From contig NZ_JAPTNL010000009.1 in the NCBI RefSeq assembly GCF_026891095.1, positions 1-64,000 on the forward strand: a stretch of 64,000 bases of DNA. Reading direction: 5' to 3'. The DNA is from Roseovarius salincola. GTDB taxonomy: Bacteria > Pseudomonadota > Alphaproteobacteria > Rhodobacterales > Rhodobacteraceae. Position 1 is the stretch's first letter; each line of letters opens with the position of its first letter. The notes under the pieces were generated by a model. The model searched no databases. It saw only the letters and a program-made list of their open reading frames with translations, and was not told the origin of the DNA. A program made the translations under genes and the position numbers. Positions 26,464 through 34,059 of this stretch are shown piece by piece.

Positions 26464-27573
26464 ATGGCCAATACAACACTGTTGTTGAATGGTTTCAGTA
26501 TCATTGGAGACCCTCAAACCAATACCAATGCAAGTGGTGGGGGTGAGTTAATGATTCATGATGGTACGGCCATTTTCGAAGATGACGATATTATCGTCTA
26601 TCATGTCGAAGGTGCGACCGAGGATGGGGTACTAACTGACGATTCAGTTATTGTAGGCATTACGGTCTACGACAACGCCTCGGATTATTTCTACGATGTG
26701 CCCCTATATGAATACGATGCTCCGCCTGGTGGGGGTGTAGATATAGAGGTCGGGCGCAATACGATGGGCGACCGGTATCTGGAGTTTGATGCAAGCGCGC
26801 TGACATCGACCGACGGCGGCGCGCCGGTTCTGGGTGAAATGGCGGCGGTGGCGGGTGTGGATATTCTGGGTACGCTGGAGTCCACCAATGGACCATTAGA
26901 GGTGCCCACCAACGAAGATATCGACTTGAATGGCGATGGGGTAATCTCGGGCGGAGAGATTTCGGACGGGCGATTTTCCAGCGAACTCAACATCCTTACC
27001 GAGAACAACATAGTGTGTTTCGCCTCGGGCACTCTGATCGAAACTCCCATGGGTCCACAGGCGATTGAAACATTGAAAGCGGGCGATATGGTCAACACAG
27101 TTGATGAAGGGCCGCAGCGCATTCGCTGGATCGGCGGCACCCAAACCGCTGGTGTTGGCGCGAATGCGCCGGTGCGTATCCGTCGCGGGGCGATCGGCAA
27201 TGTGCGCGATCTTTGGGTGTCGCAAAATCACCGGGTTCTTATCACGGGCGCCAGGGCTGAGCTGCTGTTCGGTGAGGCACAGGTGTTGGTAGCCGCCAAA
27301 CATCTGGTAAATGACAATACGATCCGCATCATCCAATGTGAGACTATCGAATACTGGCATTTCCTGTTCGATCAGCATCAGATCGTCTTTGCCGAGGCCA
27401 GTCCGGTCGAAAGCCTGTACCCCGGTCAGCAGTCGCTTGAAGCGGTTACGCCGGTCGAGCGGGACGAGATTGTCGCGCTTTTCCCTGAACTTGAAAAGAA
27501 AAATTGCGGCTATGAACTTGCGCGTTACACGCTGAAACGGTTTGAGGCGCAGGTATTGCGCGTAAGCGCCTAA
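26464..27573 (+). CDS. Hint-domain protein with EF-hand-like loop
   Basis: 369 residues from the ATG at 26464 (AGGCAGGAA about 12 bases upstream). The N-terminal 150 residues are acidic and unlike the first Hint protein. A calcium loop DLNGDGVISGGEIS, as in EF-hand or dockerin loops, lies near 158-171. The Hint domain begins at Cys185 (NIVCFASGTLIETPMG), keeps SQNHRVL, and its second half (AELLFGEAQVLVAAKHLVN) is clearly homologous to the neighbour. There are no RTX repeats. The two genes look like a duplicated processing domain with different passengers. Biological role unknown. Confidence 0.83.
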   Translation: MANTTLLLNGFSIIGDPQTNTNASGGGELMIHDGTAIFEDDDIIVYHVEGATEDGVLTDDSVIVGITVYDNASDYFYDVPLYEYDAPPGGGVDIEVGRNTMGDRYLEFDASALTSTDGGAPVLGEMAAVAGVDILGTLESTNGPLEVPTNEDIDLNGDGVISGGEISDGRFSSELNILTENNIVCFASGTLIETPMGPQAIETLKAGDMVNTVDEGPQRIRWIGGTQTAGVGANAPVRIRRGAIGNVRDLWVSQNHRVLITGARAELLFGEAQVLVAAKHLVNDNTIRIIQCETIEYWHFLFDQHQIVFAEASPVESLYPGQQSLEAVTPVERDEIVALFPELEKKNCGYELARYTLKRFEAQVLRVSA

Positions 27574-27951
27574 CCAATAGGTCCGCGTGCTGGCGGTGAA
27601 TGTCCACTCTTTCTTTCCTGACACGAGACCTTCGCGATTGCAGCGAATGACCGGAGTCCGCCCATACTTGCGGTCTCAGGGCTCATGCTGCACCATGTAC
27701 GAATGTCGTGGAAGGGCTGGGAGCAGTCATTCGCTTGCTGCCGTTTTCAACACGCGCGCCGGGTTTTGCGTGAGCCCAAAGCCCTCGAGACGACCCAGGA
27801 ATGACGGCCCGCCGCCTCCTGAAGAAAGGCTCACCTCCCGGGGTGAGCCTTTTTCGCTGCGCTCTGCCGCCGGTTCAGCCGCAGGTGGAAATCCGCACAT
27901 TGGCACCGGGACCTTGGCGGATGATCAACCGACCACCGGCCCGCCATTGCC
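27574..27951. other. Intergenic stretch with one terminator
   Basis: About 380 bases between the second Hint gene and the convergent glycosyltransferase-like gene. The only clear element is the terminator at 27825-27854. No coding frame with family resemblance was found. It is the right edge of the accessory stretch. Confidence 0.55.
27825..27854 (+). terminator. Rho-independent terminator (bidirectional)
   Basis: An 11-bp perfect stem AAAGGCTCACC / GGTGAGCCTTT with a 6-base loop is followed by TT and CG on the plus strand. On the minus strand the stem ends in TTTCTTC. It can serve both the Hint gene region and the convergent minus-strand gene. Confidence 0.85.
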
Positions 27952-28866
27952 TCAGAACCACTGCCCCGGCTCCATCAGCCCCAGGTCCAGCAACTGGCGC
28001 GAATGCCACTCGAAAGGGGTCGAGTTGTGCCACTTGAACGTGTCGATATCGAAGGTCGATCCCGGGTTTCGCTTCAGCGCCTTGGCGGTGCGGAACGACA
28101 CGATCGCCGCCGTCAGGTTATGATGCCAGGGGCAGGCATAGGTATTGTATTCCTCGTCCGAAAACGTGTGGTTCTCCCGCAGGGTCAGCCCCTCGCGCGC
28201 CCTAAACAGCGCGATCCGGTCGATCTTGCGGCGCGGCGCGGGGATATGCTCCTCATAGCGCCAGCGCAGCCCGCCATAGAAATCGAGCTGGCGTTCCTTC
28301 GGATGGTTGTGCTGGCCCGTGTCATTGCGCGCCAGCGCGTAATAGCCCGACCTGTCCAGATGCGCATCCTCCAGCGACACCGCGCCGGGATGGCGCGCAA
28401 GGTCTCCGGCATAAAGATCGACCACATAGGTCAGCATCGCATCGCGCCTCTCTTCGGTGTGAAAGCCCAGCATCTCGCCCACCGTGCGCGTCTCACAGAA
28501 CGGATAGAACAGGTATTCCGCATTGTAGCAGTAATACATCCAGATACCCGGTGCCGCCCCGATCAGCCGGTTGATGGCGGCGATGCCATCGCCCCGCACG
28601 GTCACGTCATGGTCGATCCGCCGTATCTTGGGCGCCACATCCTCGGGCAGTGCGAAGGCCTCGGGCATCAGCGCCAGAATCTCGCGGAACCCGCAATCCA
28701 GATGATGCCGCATGGTCGATCCCAGCTCGACCTCATCCTCCACCAGCACCACCGCCACCGGCCCCCTGGCCAGCGCCTCGCCACCGTATTTCAGAAAATC
28801 GTCCAGGCTCGAATACCGCATCGCACTCATCCGTTTTGGCGCAGACTCGGTCAATTCGTCACGCAT
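27952..28866 (-). CDS. Glycosyltransferase family 2-like protein
   Basis: 304 residues from the ATG at 28866, which has AGGGG about nine bases upstream. The early part (VAVVLVEDEVELGSTMRHHLDCGF) resembles the start of GT-A fold family 2 glycosyltransferases, where a response to a rotating strand leads to an acidic nucleotide-sugar site. Later segments are histidine- and tryptophan-rich (ACPWHHNLTAAIVSF). This assignment rests on overall resemblance and is moderate. Divergent from miaB with about 60 bp between the starts. Confidence 0.65.
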   Translation of the reverse strand: MRDELTESAPKRMSAMRYSSLDDFLKYGGEALARGPVAVVLVEDEVELGSTMRHHLDCGFREILALMPEAFALPEDVAPKIRRIDHDVTVRGDGIAAINRLIGAAPGIWMYYCYNAEYLFYPFCETRTVGEMLGFHTEERRDAMLTYVVDLYAGDLARHPGAVSLEDAHLDRSGYYALARNDTGQHNHPKERQLDFYGGLRWRYEEHIPAPRRKIDRIALFRAREGLTLRENHTFSDEEYNTYACPWHHNLTAAIVSFRTAKALKRNPGSTFDIDTFKWHNSTPFEWHSRQLLDLGLMEPGQWF

Positions 28867-28927
28867 TGCAAGACACCCCTGATCTGATGTAATCCAACCC
28901 CCTGACTCAAACGCAGGAGCCGCCCTC

Positions 28928-30268
28928 ATGGCCGAGGCGAAGAAACTCTACATCAAGACCTATGGCTGCCAGATGAATGTCTATGACAGCGAACGCATGG
29001 CCGAGGCCATGGGCGGCGCGGGCTATGTCGAAACCGATCGCCCCGATGATGCCGACATGATCCTGCTCAACACCTGCCATATCCGCGAGAAAGCCGCCGA
29101 AAAGGTCTATTCCGAACTTGGCCGCCTGCGCGCCCTCAAGGATGGCAATCCCGACCTCAAGATCGGCGTTGCCGGTTGCGTCGCCCAGGCCGAGGGCGAA
29201 GAGATCATGCGCCGCCAGCCGCTGGTGGATCTCGTGGTCGGCCCGCAATCCTATCACCGCCTGCCCCAGATGGAGGCCCGCACCCGTGGCGGCGAAAAGG
29301 CGCTCGACACCGATTTCCCGCCCGATGACAAGTTCGAGGCCCTGAAATCCCGCGGCCCAAAGGCCCGCCGCGGCCCCACCGCCTTTCTGACCGTGCAGGA
29401 AGGCTGCGACAAGTTCTGCGCCTTCTGCGTCGTCCCCTATACGCGCGGCGCCGAAGCCAGCCGCCCCGCCGCCCGCATCCTGGATGAAGCGCGCGAACTG
29501 GTGGATCGCGGCGTGCGCGAAATCACCCTTCTGGGGCAGAACGTCAACGCCTATCACGGCACCGGGCCGGACGGCGCCGACTGGTCGCTCGCGCGCCTCA
29601 TCCACGCGCTCGACGGCATCGACGGTCTGGCGCGCATCCGCTTCACCACCTCGCATCCCAACGACATGAGCGACGACCTGATCGAGGCGCATGGCGCATG
29701 CGACAAACTGATGCCCTACCTGCACTTGCCGGTGCAATCGGGCTCCGACCGCATCCTCAGGCGGATGAACCGCCAGCATACCGCCGAAAGCTACCTGCGC
29801 CTGATCGAATGCATCCGCGCCGCGCGCCCCGATATCCTCATGTCGGGCGATTTCATCGTCGGCTTCCCCGAAGAGACCGAGGCCGATTTCCAGGCCACGC
29901 TCGACCTGATCGAAGAGGTGAAATACGGCTACGCCTTCTCGTTCAAGTATTCCACCCGCCCCGGCACCCCGGCGGCCGAGCGCGAACAGCTCTCCGAGGA
30001 TGTGAAATCCGACCGCCTCCAGCGCCTTCAGGCGCGCATCACCCATCACCAGCGCGCCGCCCAGGACTCCATGGTCGGGCGCCGCGTCGGCGTGCTGTTC
30101 GAAAAACCCGGCCGCTTTGACGGGCAGATGGTGGGCAAGTCCGATTACCTGCACGCGGTCCATGTGGACGCATGCGACCTCTCGCCCGGTGACCTTGCCG
30201 AGGTCGAGATCACCGCAAGCGGCCCCAATTCGCTGGCCGGGCGGCTGACCGGTGCCGCCACGGGCTGA
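28928..30268 (+). CDS. miaB: tRNA-2-methylthio-N6-dimethylallyladenosine synthase
   Basis: 446 residues. Radical-SAM methylthiotransferase acting on i6A37 of tRNAs that read U-starting codons. The N-terminal domain has three cluster cysteines (Cys14, Cys50, Cys84). The radical-SAM cluster is Cys160, Cys164 and Cys167 (GCDKFCAFC). A C-terminal TRAM domain completes the standard order. The gene begins the conserved run toward phoH, ybeY, corC and lnt. Confidence 0.95.
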   Translation: MAEAKKLYIKTYGCQMNVYDSERMAEAMGGAGYVETDRPDDADMILLNTCHIREKAAEKVYSELGRLRALKDGNPDLKIGVAGCVAQAEGEEIMRRQPLVDLVVGPQSYHRLPQMEARTRGGEKALDTDFPPDDKFEALKSRGPKARRGPTAFLTVQEGCDKFCAFCVVPYTRGAEASRPAARILDEARELVDRGVREITLLGQNVNAYHGTGPDGADWSLARLIHALDGIDGLARIRFTTSHPNDMSDDLIEAHGACDKLMPYLHLPVQSGSDRILRRMNRQHTAESYLRLIECIRAARPDILMSGDFIVGFPEETEADFQATLDLIEEVKYGYAFSFKYSTRPGTPAAEREQLSEDVKSDRLQRLQARITHHQRAAQDSMVGRRVGVLFEKPGRFDGQMVGKSDYLHAVHVDACDLSPGDLAEVEITASGPNSLAGRLTGAATG

Positions 30269-30327
30269 CCCGGGCTGGCACGGGCGCCCACCGCGGCGGA
30301 ACCGCGTTGATGCCGGATTGACCCCAA

Positions 30328-30358
30328 TTGTGGCAATTGCAGGGCATTGTTGCCACAA
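30328..30358 (+). promoter_or_regulatory. 9-bp perfect inverted repeat after miaB
   Basis: TTGTGGCAA and TTGCCACAA are separated by 13 bases, about 60 bases past the miaB stop and 130 before the OmpA-like gene. There is no T-run, so it is either a weak transcription end or a protein-binding site in the promoter region of the OmpA-like gene. Confidence 0.45.
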
Positions 30359-30490
30359 GAATGACAATATCCCGATAATAAACCTTCACTTTGCCGCGAC
30401 GGTTGATAAAACTGGAAACAGCTGCCGCCGCGGGGCGTGTATGGCCCCGCTCACGGCGCAGCGACTGCAAAGGTAGAAGGGGCACTGGCC

Positions 30491-31063
30491 GTGGCGAGAG
30501 AGTATTTTGAAAGCGTACGAGGTGTTCTGGGGGGGCTGGCCGCCATTGCCCTGGGACTTGCGGTAACAGCCGATGCCGGGATCGCGCAGCAGCGCACCGT
30601 CAAGGGCGAGCAGTATATCCCCACCATCTGGATCGATCCCGACGGCTGCGAACACTGGGTCATGGATGACGGCGCCGAAGGCTACATGTCGCCGCATGTA
30701 ACCCGCGATGGCCGCCCGGTCTGCCATGAGGTCAATCTCTGCGGCACCATCGACACCGATCAGTATTTCGCGACCGACAGCGCCCATATCGGCGCGTCGG
30801 GGCGCGCCCATCTGCAACAGTTCTTCCGCAGCGCCAACGCGGTCTCCTACTCGATCGTCGGCCATACCGACAGCCGCGCATCGGATGAATACAACATGCG
30901 CCTTTCGCAGCGCCGCGCCGATGCGGTCGCCAGCGTGGCCCGCTCCATGGGTGCCCGGATCGCCTCGGTGCGCGGCTATGGCGAACGGATGCCCAAGGCA
31001 TCGAACGATACTGCCGAAGGCATGGCGCAGAACCGTCGTGTCGAAATCATGTGCTGGCGCTGA
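30491..31063 (+). CDS. OmpA-family protein with N-terminal DPDGC module
   Basis: 190 residues from a GTG with AGAAGGGG upstream. Signal peptide at 1-31. A short module (IWIDPDGCEHWVMDDG, then YMSPHVTRDGRPVC) spans about 39-76. A C-terminal OmpA domain with the peptidoglycan-binding VGHTDSRASDEYNMRLSQRR follows. It probably sits in the outer membrane or periplasm and anchors to peptidoglycan through the OmpA domain. The module is found again in the next gene, so the two are likely partners or duplicates. The gap to that gene is 13 bases. Confidence 0.87.
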   Translation: MAREYFESVRGVLGGLAAIALGLAVTADAGIAQQRTVKGEQYIPTIWIDPDGCEHWVMDDGAEGYMSPHVTRDGRPVCHEVNLCGTIDTDQYFATDSAHIGASGRAHLQQFFRSANAVSYSIVGHTDSRASDEYNMRLSQRRADAVASVARSMGARIASVRGYGERMPKASNDTAEGMAQNRRVEIMCWR

Positions 31064-31076
31064 AGGGGTTGTAACC

Positions 31077-31373
31077 ATGAAAAGCTTTAAAATCGCGTTG
31101 ATCCTTCCCGCCATCGGCCTGCTCTCGGCCTGCGCCGTCCCCGAAGACAAAAGCCGTGATCGGGGCATCGATTCCAAACATCTCAGCCAGCTTCAGGCCG
31201 GCATCTGGGTCGATCCCAACGGCTGCGATCACTGGATCATCGACGACGGTCTCGAAGGCTATCTTTCGGCCCGTACCGACAGATACGGCAAGCCGGTCTG
31301 CTCGGGCGTCGCCCCGCCGACCGTGGCGACCGGTCCGTTCAAGTCCGGGTCGTCTCTGCCTGACCCGCGCTGA
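31077..31373 (+). CDS. Small lipoprotein sharing the DPNGC module
   Basis: 98 residues. Lipobox LLSAC (Cys19) and almost nothing but one module: IWVDPNGCDHWIIDDG then GYLSARTDRYGKPVC. The module pairs closely with that of the upstream OmpA protein, with both cysteines and the WxxDDG conserved. AAGGGG precedes the ATG. Probably an outer-membrane lipoprotein in the same operon. No known family was recognised for the module. Confidence 0.83.
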   Translation: MKSFKIALILPAIGLLSACAVPEDKSRDRGIDSKHLSQLQAGIWVDPNGCDHWIIDDGLEGYLSARTDRYGKPVCSGVAPPTVATGPFKSGSSLPDPR

Positions 31374-31399
31374 CATCCTTCCGGATGCGCAAAGAAATG

Positions 31400-31427
31400 G
31401 CCGCGGGCACCCGCCTGCGGCTTTTTT
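31400..31427 (+). terminator. Rho-independent terminator
   Basis: A 9-bp stem with one G-T pair (GCCGCGGGC / GCCTGCGGC, 4-base loop) is followed by six T. It closes the OmpA-lipoprotein operon before phoH. Confidence 0.88.
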
Positions 31428-31521
31428 CGTTACGAAACGATGACATTTCAACCAACACGCTTGCACCTTCGCGCGCCGCTTGGCACGATCATCTCCAGAC
31501 ACGCTTTCACAGGAGATTTGC

Positions 31522-32535
31522 TTGGTCACGACCGAACTGCCATCGCCTCCCGGCCCCGACGCGCTTCACGAAGCGCTGGTAGAGTTCCCTGACAACCGGT
31601 TGCTGATCGACCTGTGCGGCGAATATGACCGTAACCTCGCGGATATAGAGCAGAATCTCGGCGTGCAGATACTGCGGCGCGGCAATCAGCTCGCCGTCGT
31701 CGGCGAGGAAAGCGCCGCGCGCGACGCGATCGAGGTGCTCCAGGCGCTCTACCAACGGCTCGAAACCGGCAAGTCGGTCGAATCGGGCGACGTGGACCGC
31801 GAATTGCGCATGGGCGCGGACGCCGACCAGACCGGCACCCGCGATGGCGACCAGCTCGAAATGTTCCGCGGCGGCCGGGTCGAGATCAAGACCCGCAAGA
31901 AACTGGTCGAACCGCGCACCGACGCGCAGAAGGCCTATGTGAAATCGCTCTTCGCCAGCGAACTGGCTTTCGGCATCGGCCCGGCGGGCACCGGCAAGAC
32001 CTATCTCGCCGTGGCGGTGGGCGTGTCGATGTTCATCGAAGGCCATGTGGACCGGATCATCCTCAGCCGCCCCGCCGTCGAGGCGGGCGAGAAACTCGGC
32101 TACCTGCCCGGCGACATGAAGGAAAAGGTCGACCCCTACATGCAGCCGCTCTACGACGCGCTCAACGATTTCCTGCCCGGCAAGCAGCTCGCCAAGCTGA
32201 TCGAGGAAAAGCGCATCGAGATCGCACCGCTCGCCTTCATGCGCGGGCGCACGCTGGCCAATGCCTTCGTCGTCCTCGACGAGGCGCAGAACGCCACCTC
32301 CATGCAGATGAAGATGTTCCTGACCCGCCTCGGCGAAGGTTCGCGCATGGTCATCACCGGGGACCGCTCCCAGATCGACCTGCCGCGCGGCGTGACCAGT
32401 GGCCTGCATGACGCCGAACGCCTGCTCGGCGACATTCCCGGCATCGCCTTCAACTACTTCACCTCCCGCGACGTGGTGCGCCACCCGCTCGTCGCGGCCA
32501 TCATCGAGGCCTATGAAGCCGACACCCCCTCTTGA
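31522..32535 (+). CDS. PhoH-family ATPase
   Basis: 337 residues with a TTG start: AGGAG lies six bases before the TTG, while the ATG further up has no ribosome site. The Walker A motif GPAGTGKT is at about 153-160, Walker B LDEAQN near 252-257. PhoH-like (YbeZ) proteins are ATP-binding, helicase-like RNA-metabolism factors that work with YbeY. Gene order with ybeY directly downstream supports this. An intergenic hairpin element lies between them. Confidence 0.9.
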   Translation: MVTTELPSPPGPDALHEALVEFPDNRLLIDLCGEYDRNLADIEQNLGVQILRRGNQLAVVGEESAARDAIEVLQALYQRLETGKSVESGDVDRELRMGADADQTGTRDGDQLEMFRGGRVEIKTRKKLVEPRTDAQKAYVKSLFASELAFGIGPAGTGKTYLAVAVGVSMFIEGHVDRIILSRPAVEAGEKLGYLPGDMKEKVDPYMQPLYDALNDFLPGKQLAKLIEEKRIEIAPLAFMRGRTLANAFVVLDEAQNATSMQMKMFLTRLGEGSRMVITGDRSQIDLPRGVTSGLHDAERLLGDIPGIAFNYFTSRDVVRHPLVAAIIEAYEADTPS

Positions 32536-32561
32536 CGGCCCCGCGCCCGCGCGCGATGGGT

Positions 32562-32610
32562 CTTCTTCTGTTTTGAAATATCCCGGGGGTCCGGGGGCGG
32601 CGCCCCCGGA
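32562..32610 (-). repeat. Dispersed hairpin element, copy 4
   Basis: Read on the minus strand: hairpin TCCGGGGGC-GCC-GCCCCCGGA (32590-32610), then CCCCCGGGATATTT and AAAACAGAAGAAG. It fills most of the 85-base gap between phoH and ybeY. Its hairpin holds the GGA of the ybeY ribosome-binding site. Confidence 0.78.
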
Positions 32611-32620
32611 GATCTGCCAC

Positions 32621-33121
32621 ATGCTGACCGATACCATTCTCGAGGACGAGCGCTGGCAGGCGGTGGATCTCGCCACGCTTGCCGAGACCGCGTCGCGCGC
32701 CGCGCTCGACCATCTCGGGCTTGATCCCGACGCCTGGGAAATCGCGCTGCTTGGCTGCGACGATGCCCGCATCGCCGCGCTCAACGCCGATTTCCGCGAC
32801 CGTCCGGCGCCCACCAATGTCCTCTCCTGGCCCGCCCTCGACATCGCGCCACCGGCCCCCGGCGCGCGCCCCGTCCCGCCAGCGCCAGAAAGCGGCCAGG
32901 ACGGTGATAACGCGCTTGGCGACATCGCCATCGCCTTCGACACCTGCCAGCACGAGGCCGCCGCCAGCGGCAAATCCCTGCCGGACCATGTGACGCATCT
33001 GGTCGTCCATGGCGTGCTGCATCTGCTGGGTTATGATCACATCCGTGACCCGGATGCCACTTTGATGGAACGAACCGAAGCCGCCATACTTGGCAAACTG
33101 GGGGTCAGTGACCCATATTGA
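32621..33121 (+). CDS. ybeY: Endoribonuclease YbeY
   Basis: 166 residues. Single-strand RNase involved in 16S rRNA 3' end maturation and ribosome quality control. The zinc site HGVLHLLGYDH is complete (His130, His134, His140). An insertion of about 18 residues rich in Pro and Ala (PAPGARPVPPAPESGQDG) lies before NALGDIAIAFDT, as in other alphaproteobacterial versions. Start fixed by GGAG nine bases upstream, inside an element hairpin. Confidence 0.93.
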   Translation: MLTDTILEDERWQAVDLATLAETASRAALDHLGLDPDAWEIALLGCDDARIAALNADFRDRPAPTNVLSWPALDIAPPAPGARPVPPAPESGQDGDNALGDIAIAFDTCQHEAAASGKSLPDHVTHLVVHGVLHLLGYDHIRDPDATLMERTEAAILGKLGVSDPY

Positions 33122-33168
33122 GTAACTTCAGGGGGCGCGCCGCGCCCCGCCAACGGAAAAAAGAGACG

Positions 33169-34059
33169 ATGGGCGACAGTATCGACGACTCCTCTAACGC
33201 GGCGCAAGGCGCGCAGCCCGAAGGGCAGGACAGTAACGAGGACAATGGCGGTTTCTTCCGCCGCATCATCGGGGCGCTCAGCCCCGGCGACGACAGCGAG
33301 GCGCAAGCGGGTTCAGGCGGCGGCGCGCCGCTGGTCGGCATGCCCGGCCTGCGCAACCTGCGCGACATGGCCGTCGAGGACGTGGCCATCCCCAAGGCCG
33401 AGATCGTCTCGGTTCCCTCCAGCATCACCCGCGACGAGCTGGTCGAGATGTTCCGCGACAGCGGCATGACCCGTCTGCCGGTCTATGACGGCACGCTCGA
33501 CAGTCCCATCGGCATGGTCCACCTCAAGGATTTCGCCCTGCGCCACGGCTTCAACGGCAAGGGCGGGCGCTTCTCGCTCAAGGACATGCTGCGCCCGCTT
33601 CTTTTCGTGCCCCCCTCGATGCCCATCGGCGTCCTCCTGCAGAAGATGCAGGCCGAACGGCGCCACATGGCGCTGGTGATCGACGAATATGGCGGCGTTG
33701 ACGGGCTCGTGACCATCGAGGACCTGATCGAACAGGTCGTCGGCGAGATCGAGGACGAGCACGATATCGACGACGATCAGTATTTCACCCGTGAAAGCCC
33801 GGGCAGTTACCTCGCCGCGGCCAAGACCCCGCTCGAGGAGTTCGAAACCGAAATCGGCCTGTCGCTGACCGAAACCGAAGAGGTCGACGAGGAAGAGATC
33901 GACACCCTTGGCGGCCTTGTCTTCATGTTGCTCGGGCGTGTGCCGGTGCGTGGCGAGGTGGTCGAACACCCCTCCGGTGTCTCGATCGAGGTGATCGACG
34001 CCGACCCGCGCCGCATCAAGCGCCTGCGCGTCCGCCTGCCCGATCATACGGATGGCTGA
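33169..34059 (+). CDS. corC: CBS-domain protein of the CorC/HlyC (hemolysin III-associated) family
   Basis: 296 residues. Two CBS domains occupy about 80-200 (AIPKAEIVSVPSS and VLLQKMQAERRHMALVIDEYGG), followed by a CorC/HlyC transporter-associated domain with acidic ends (EVDEEEIDTLGGLVFMLLGRVP). There is no membrane domain, so this is the short cytoplasmic form. In E. coli CorC takes part in magnesium and cobalt efflux. The first 45 residues are low complexity. Its stop overlaps lnt by 8 bases, so translation is coupled. Confidence 0.88.
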   Translation: MGDSIDDSSNAAQGAQPEGQDSNEDNGGFFRRIIGALSPGDDSEAQAGSGGGAPLVGMPGLRNLRDMAVEDVAIPKAEIVSVPSSITRDELVEMFRDSGMTRLPVYDGTLDSPIGMVHLKDFALRHGFNGKGGRFSLKDMLRPLLFVPPSMPIGVLLQKMQAERRHMALVIDEYGGVDGLVTIEDLIEQVVGEIEDEHDIDDDQYFTRESPGSYLAAAKTPLEEFETEIGLSLTETEEVDEEEIDTLGGLVFMLLGRVPVRGEVVEHPSGVSIEVIDADPRRIKRLRVRLPDHTDG

